Below, piece after piece: positions 5,062 to 7,082 of a stretch of DNA of 7,082 bases. Under the pieces are notes generated by a model, which worked only from the letters and a program-made list of their open reading frames with translations, was not told the origin of the DNA and searched no databases. The translations under genes were made by a program, and so were the position numbers. Location: NCBI GenBank assembly GCA_964555675.1, contig CAZKTU010000302.1, forward strand, positions 1 to 7,082, written 5' to 3'. This DNA is from CAIWXH01 sp964555675. GTDB taxonomy: Bacteria; Chloroflexota; Chloroflexia; Chloroflexales; Chloroflexaceae. Each line of letters begins with the position of its first letter. The stretch's first letter is position 1.

Positions 5062-5868
5062 ATGCCACTAAACTACACCAGCCCCGAGCAGCTGACGGCG
5101 CCGTACGGCCATATCTTTCTCTCGCCCCACCTCGACGACGCCGCCCTCTCGTGCGGGGGCATGATCGCCGCCCTAGCCGCCGCCGGTCAGCACGTCCTCG
5201 TCGTCAACATCTGCAGCGGCAGCCCGCGACCCGACACGCGCTTCAGCCCCTTCGCCGAGGCGACCCACCTCAGCTGGGGCCTCCCCGCCGCCGAGGCCGT
5301 GCGCCTGCGCCGCGCCGAGGACGAGACGGCCCTCGAGACCCTGGGCGCCGATAGCTTCCGGCTCGACCTGCTCGACGCGATCTACCGCATGCCCGCGGCC
5401 TACGTCGACAACACAACCCTCTTCGGCCAGGTCGCGCCCGACGACCGGCTGCCCGCCGAGCTCGGCGCCCACCTCGCCGCCCTCGCCGAGCAGTACCCTG
5501 CGGCAATCTTCTACACACCCCTCGGGGTGGGCCGCCACGTCGACCACCAGGCCGCCACAGCCGCAGCCGGCGCCCTGGCCCTCGGCGGTATCAGCGTCGC
5601 CTTCTACGAGGACTTCCCCTATGTCAGCCAGGCCGGGGCCCTCGAGGAGCGCCTCGAGGAGCTGGGCGGCGCAGAGCGCTTCCTGCCTATGGTCACCAGC
5701 ATCGACAACACCCTGCCGCGCAAGGTCGGGGCGATCGAGGCCTATCGCAGCCAGCTCGCCTCGCTCTTCGCCGACCCGCCCGGCGTGGCCGAGGCCGTCG
5801 CCGCCTACGCCGCAAAGGTGCGCCCCGAGACCGGCCTCTACGGCGAGCGGCTCTGGGTGCGCCGCTAG
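5062..5868 (+). CDS. PIG-L family (LmbE-like) zinc-dependent deacetylase
   Basis: The product has 268 residues, normal for the family. SPHLDDAALSCGG (21-33) is the first metal and catalytic motif, equivalent to the usual HPDDE: H23 and D26 would bind zinc and D25 would act as general base. The usual Glu of the motif is Ala. RLRRAEDETALETLG (81-95) matches the conserved R..E...A...LG helix, and GRHVDHQ (157-163) supplies the third metal ligand near H159/H162. Members remove N-acetyl groups from GlcNAc-type substrates (GlcNAc-phosphatidylinositol, mycothiol or bacillithiol precursors, antibiotics, polysaccharides). The substrate here cannot be told. No signal peptide is seen. The ATG at 5062 follows GAGAGG (5053-5058). 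The gene sits 19 nt after the HEAT gene and 48 nt before a FemAB-like gene, consistent with an envelope or glycoconjugate setting. Confidence 0.9.
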   Translation: MPLNYTSPEQLTAPYGHIFLSPHLDDAALSCGGMIAALAAAGQHVLVVNICSGSPRPDTRFSPFAEATHLSWGLPAAEAVRLRRAEDETALETLGADSFRLDLLDAIYRMPAAYVDNTTLFGQVAPDDRLPAELGAHLAALAEQYPAAIFYTPLGVGRHVDHQAATAAAGALALGGISVAFYEDFPYVSQAGALEERLEELGGAERFLPMVTSIDNTLPRKVGAIEAYRSQLASLFADPPGVAEAVAAYAAKVRPETGLYGERLWVRR

Positions 5869-5916
5869 TACCGCCTCCTCCCCTGACCCCGCCGGCAGGG
5901 CTTGATAGAGCGTGCG

Positions 5917-7023
5917 ATGAGCGAGACGATTTTTGCCCGGCCCGCCGCGGGCGCGGGTGGCCCCATGGCCCTGGTCGAGCCGGGCCCGGCGGACTGGGAG
6001 CACTTCGTGGCCGGCCATCCCCAGGGCAGCCTGCTCCAGCAGAGCGCCTGGGGCGCCCTGAAGACGAGCGCGGGCTGGCAGGCGCGCACCATCGCCGTGG
6101 CCGGCGCCGACGGCGCACTGCTGGCCGGCGCCCAGCTGCTCATCCGCGCCCGCTACGGCCTGAGCGTGGCCTACACCCCGCGCGGGCCGCTGCTCGCCGG
6201 CGAGCCGGCCGCCGACCGGCTGCTGCTGGCGGGGCTCGCACGCGTCGCCCGGCGCGCCCGCGCCGTCTTCCTGCGCCTCGAGCCCAACCTGACCGAGGGC
6301 GACCCCGCCGCCGACGCGACCCATACCTGGCTGCAGCTCCAGGGCCTGCGGCCCGCGGCGACCATCCAGCCCCGCAGCTCGATCCACGTCGACCTCGCCC
6401 GCCCCGAGGAGGCCATCCTGGCCGGGTGCTCGAAGGGCCACAGGGCCGATATCAGGCGCGCCGAACGCGGCGGCGTGCAGGTGCGGGCGGGCGACGAGCG
6501 CGACCTGGCCGCCTTCTACGCGATTATGCGCTCGACCGGGGCGCGGGCGAGCTTCGGGATCCACGCCGAGGCCTACTATGGCGAAGCATGGCGCCGCTTC
6601 CAGCCCCGCAGCCGGCTGCTGCTTGCCGAGCTGGACGGGCGGGTCGTGGCCGCCCATATGGTCTTCGCCGACAGCACACGCGGGCTCTACCTCTATAGTG
6701 GCGCCGAAGACGAGGGCCTGCGCGCCGGGGCCAACCACCTGCTTGAGTGGCACGCCCTACGCTGGGCCCGCGAGCTTGGCTGCGCCAGCTACGACCTCTG
6801 GGGCATCCCCGACGCCCTGGGCCAGGCCGCCGCTCTCTCGGCCGATAGCGCCGACTCAGACCTGCGCGCCGCCCTCGAGGCCGAGGCCCAGGCCGACCCA
6901 CTGATCGGGGTGTATCGCTTCAAGAAGGGCTTCGGCGGGCGCGTTGTGCGCTACCTGCCCGCCTACGATCAGGTACTCATCCCGCCGCTCTACGGCCTCG
7001 CCCTGCGCAGACTGAGCAGCTAA
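5917..7023 (+). CDS. FemA/FemB-like aminoacyltransferase (GNAT-fold, peptidoglycan bridge family)
   Basis: From the ATG at 5917 the product has 368 residues, typical for FemABX-type proteins. Matches to the family are QGSLLQQSAWG (36-46) near the N-terminus, SSIHVDL (154-160) followed by KGHRADIRRAERGGV (173-187) in the position of the family's K..R.NIR.A...GV motif, GLYLYSGA (256-263), and ANHLLEWHALRWARELG (272-288) then YDLWGIPD (292-299), ending in GVYRFKKGFGG (331-341). These enzymes move amino acids from aminoacyl-tRNA to lipid II or related acceptors; in Chloroflexota the acceptor is unproven. About 31 residues, Ala-rich and acidic, separate WGIPD from the FKKGFGG motif. The ATG at 5917 has AGAG 6 nt upstream. 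An in-frame TTG at 5902 would add five residues and lacks a well-placed ribosome site. There is no signal peptide. The gene is last in the run before the palindrome at 7031. Confidence 0.88.
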   Translation: MSETIFARPAAGAGGPMALVEPGPADWEHFVAGHPQGSLLQQSAWGALKTSAGWQARTIAVAGADGALLAGAQLLIRARYGLSVAYTPRGPLLAGEPAADRLLLAGLARVARRARAVFLRLEPNLTEGDPAADATHTWLQLQGLRPAATIQPRSSIHVDLARPEEAILAGCSKGHRADIRRAERGGVQVRAGDERDLAAFYAIMRSTGARASFGIHAEAYYGEAWRRFQPRSRLLLAELDGRVVAAHMVFADSTRGLYLYSGAEDEGLRAGANHLLEWHALRWARELGCASYDLWGIPDALGQAAALSADSADSDLRAALEAEAQADPLIGVYRFKKGFGGRVVRYLPAYDQVLIPPLYGLALRRLSS

Positions 7024-7030
7024 GATCGCG

Positions 7031-7073
7031 GGAAGGGTGATGGGGTGGGCCAGGCCCACCCCATCACCCTTCC
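7031..7073 (+). terminator. 21-bp perfect inverted repeat after the FemAB-like gene (candidate terminator)
   Basis: The 21-nt arm at 7031-7051 is the exact reverse complement of 7053-7073, with one A between, starting 7 nt after the stop codon. As RNA it would be an uninterrupted stem of about 20 bp. Only TT follows, so it is not a classic intrinsic terminator. Its position suggests it ends the HEAT/PIG-L/FemAB transcript, or terminates converging transcription from both sides. It shares the core GGGCCAGGCCC with the hairpin at 1564-1584. Confidence 0.68.
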
Positions 7074-7082
7074 TTGAGCGGT

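Noticed and set aside
5881..5900. Terminator hairpin CCCTG/CAGGG between the PIG-L and FemAB-like genes
   Set aside because: It has only 5 bp with a 10-nt loop and no T-run. It is too weak to call in GC-rich sequence.
5173..6753. Antisense open frame of 526 codons across the PIG-L and FemAB-like genes
   Set aside because: It spans two well-supported + strand genes and their gap. The translation is Gly/Ala-rich without family motifs, a typical shadow frame in GC-rich DNA.

Overview
The window is very GC-rich (my estimate by eye is near 70%) and codes densely on the + strand. The combination of genes suggests a member of the Chloroflexota, possibly a Roseiflexus/Chloroflexus-type filamentous lineage: a Thr/Pro 'TPTRTPS' linker protein, a ROK protein, a large Pro/Ala/Val-linker protein, a HEAT-repeat protein, a PIG-L deacetylase and a FemAB-like transferase. 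The phylum assignment is inferred from style and was not tested by a search.

Layout. (1) Positions 1-471 are the 3' end of a gene for a Thr/Pro-repeat protein with a C-terminal hydrophobic segment. (2) An extended -10 promoter (TGCTATAAT) overlaps that gene's stop codon and leads to a ROK-family gene (550-1518) whose product lacks the usual zinc cysteines. (3) The intergenic region 1519-1765 is crowded with symmetric elements: a strong hairpin, an 18-bp perfect palindrome, a promoter whose 17-bp -35/-10 spacer is exactly a perfect inverted repeat, and an 11-bp hairpin in the predicted mRNA leader. (4) That promoter drives a 49-codon gene, which overlaps by ATGA a 702-codon gene. The 702-aa protein has an N-terminal helical domain, a long low-complexity linker, a conserved-looking C-terminal half with possible winged-helix segments, and an acidic tail. 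I do not recognise either product. (5) A structured 116-nt gap precedes a HEAT-repeat gene (4137-5042), a PIG-L family deacetylase gene (5062-5868) and a FemA/FemB-like aminoacyltransferase gene (5917-7023). (6) A 21-bp perfect inverted repeat (7031-7073) closes the block and shares its core with the hairpin after the ROK gene.

How the genes may work together. All genes read in one direction. The 49-aa and 702-aa genes are very probably translationally coupled. The HEAT, PIG-L and FemAB genes form a tight run that may be co-transcribed, with the terminal hairpin as its end. The PIG-L and FemAB-like proteins both fit cell-envelope or glycoconjugate chemistry, but no specific pathway can be read from this window. 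There is no rRNA, tRNA, CRISPR array, insertion sequence or phage gene. The most interesting part is 1560-1915, with its dense regulatory architecture, together with the unrecognised 49-aa/702-aa pair it serves.
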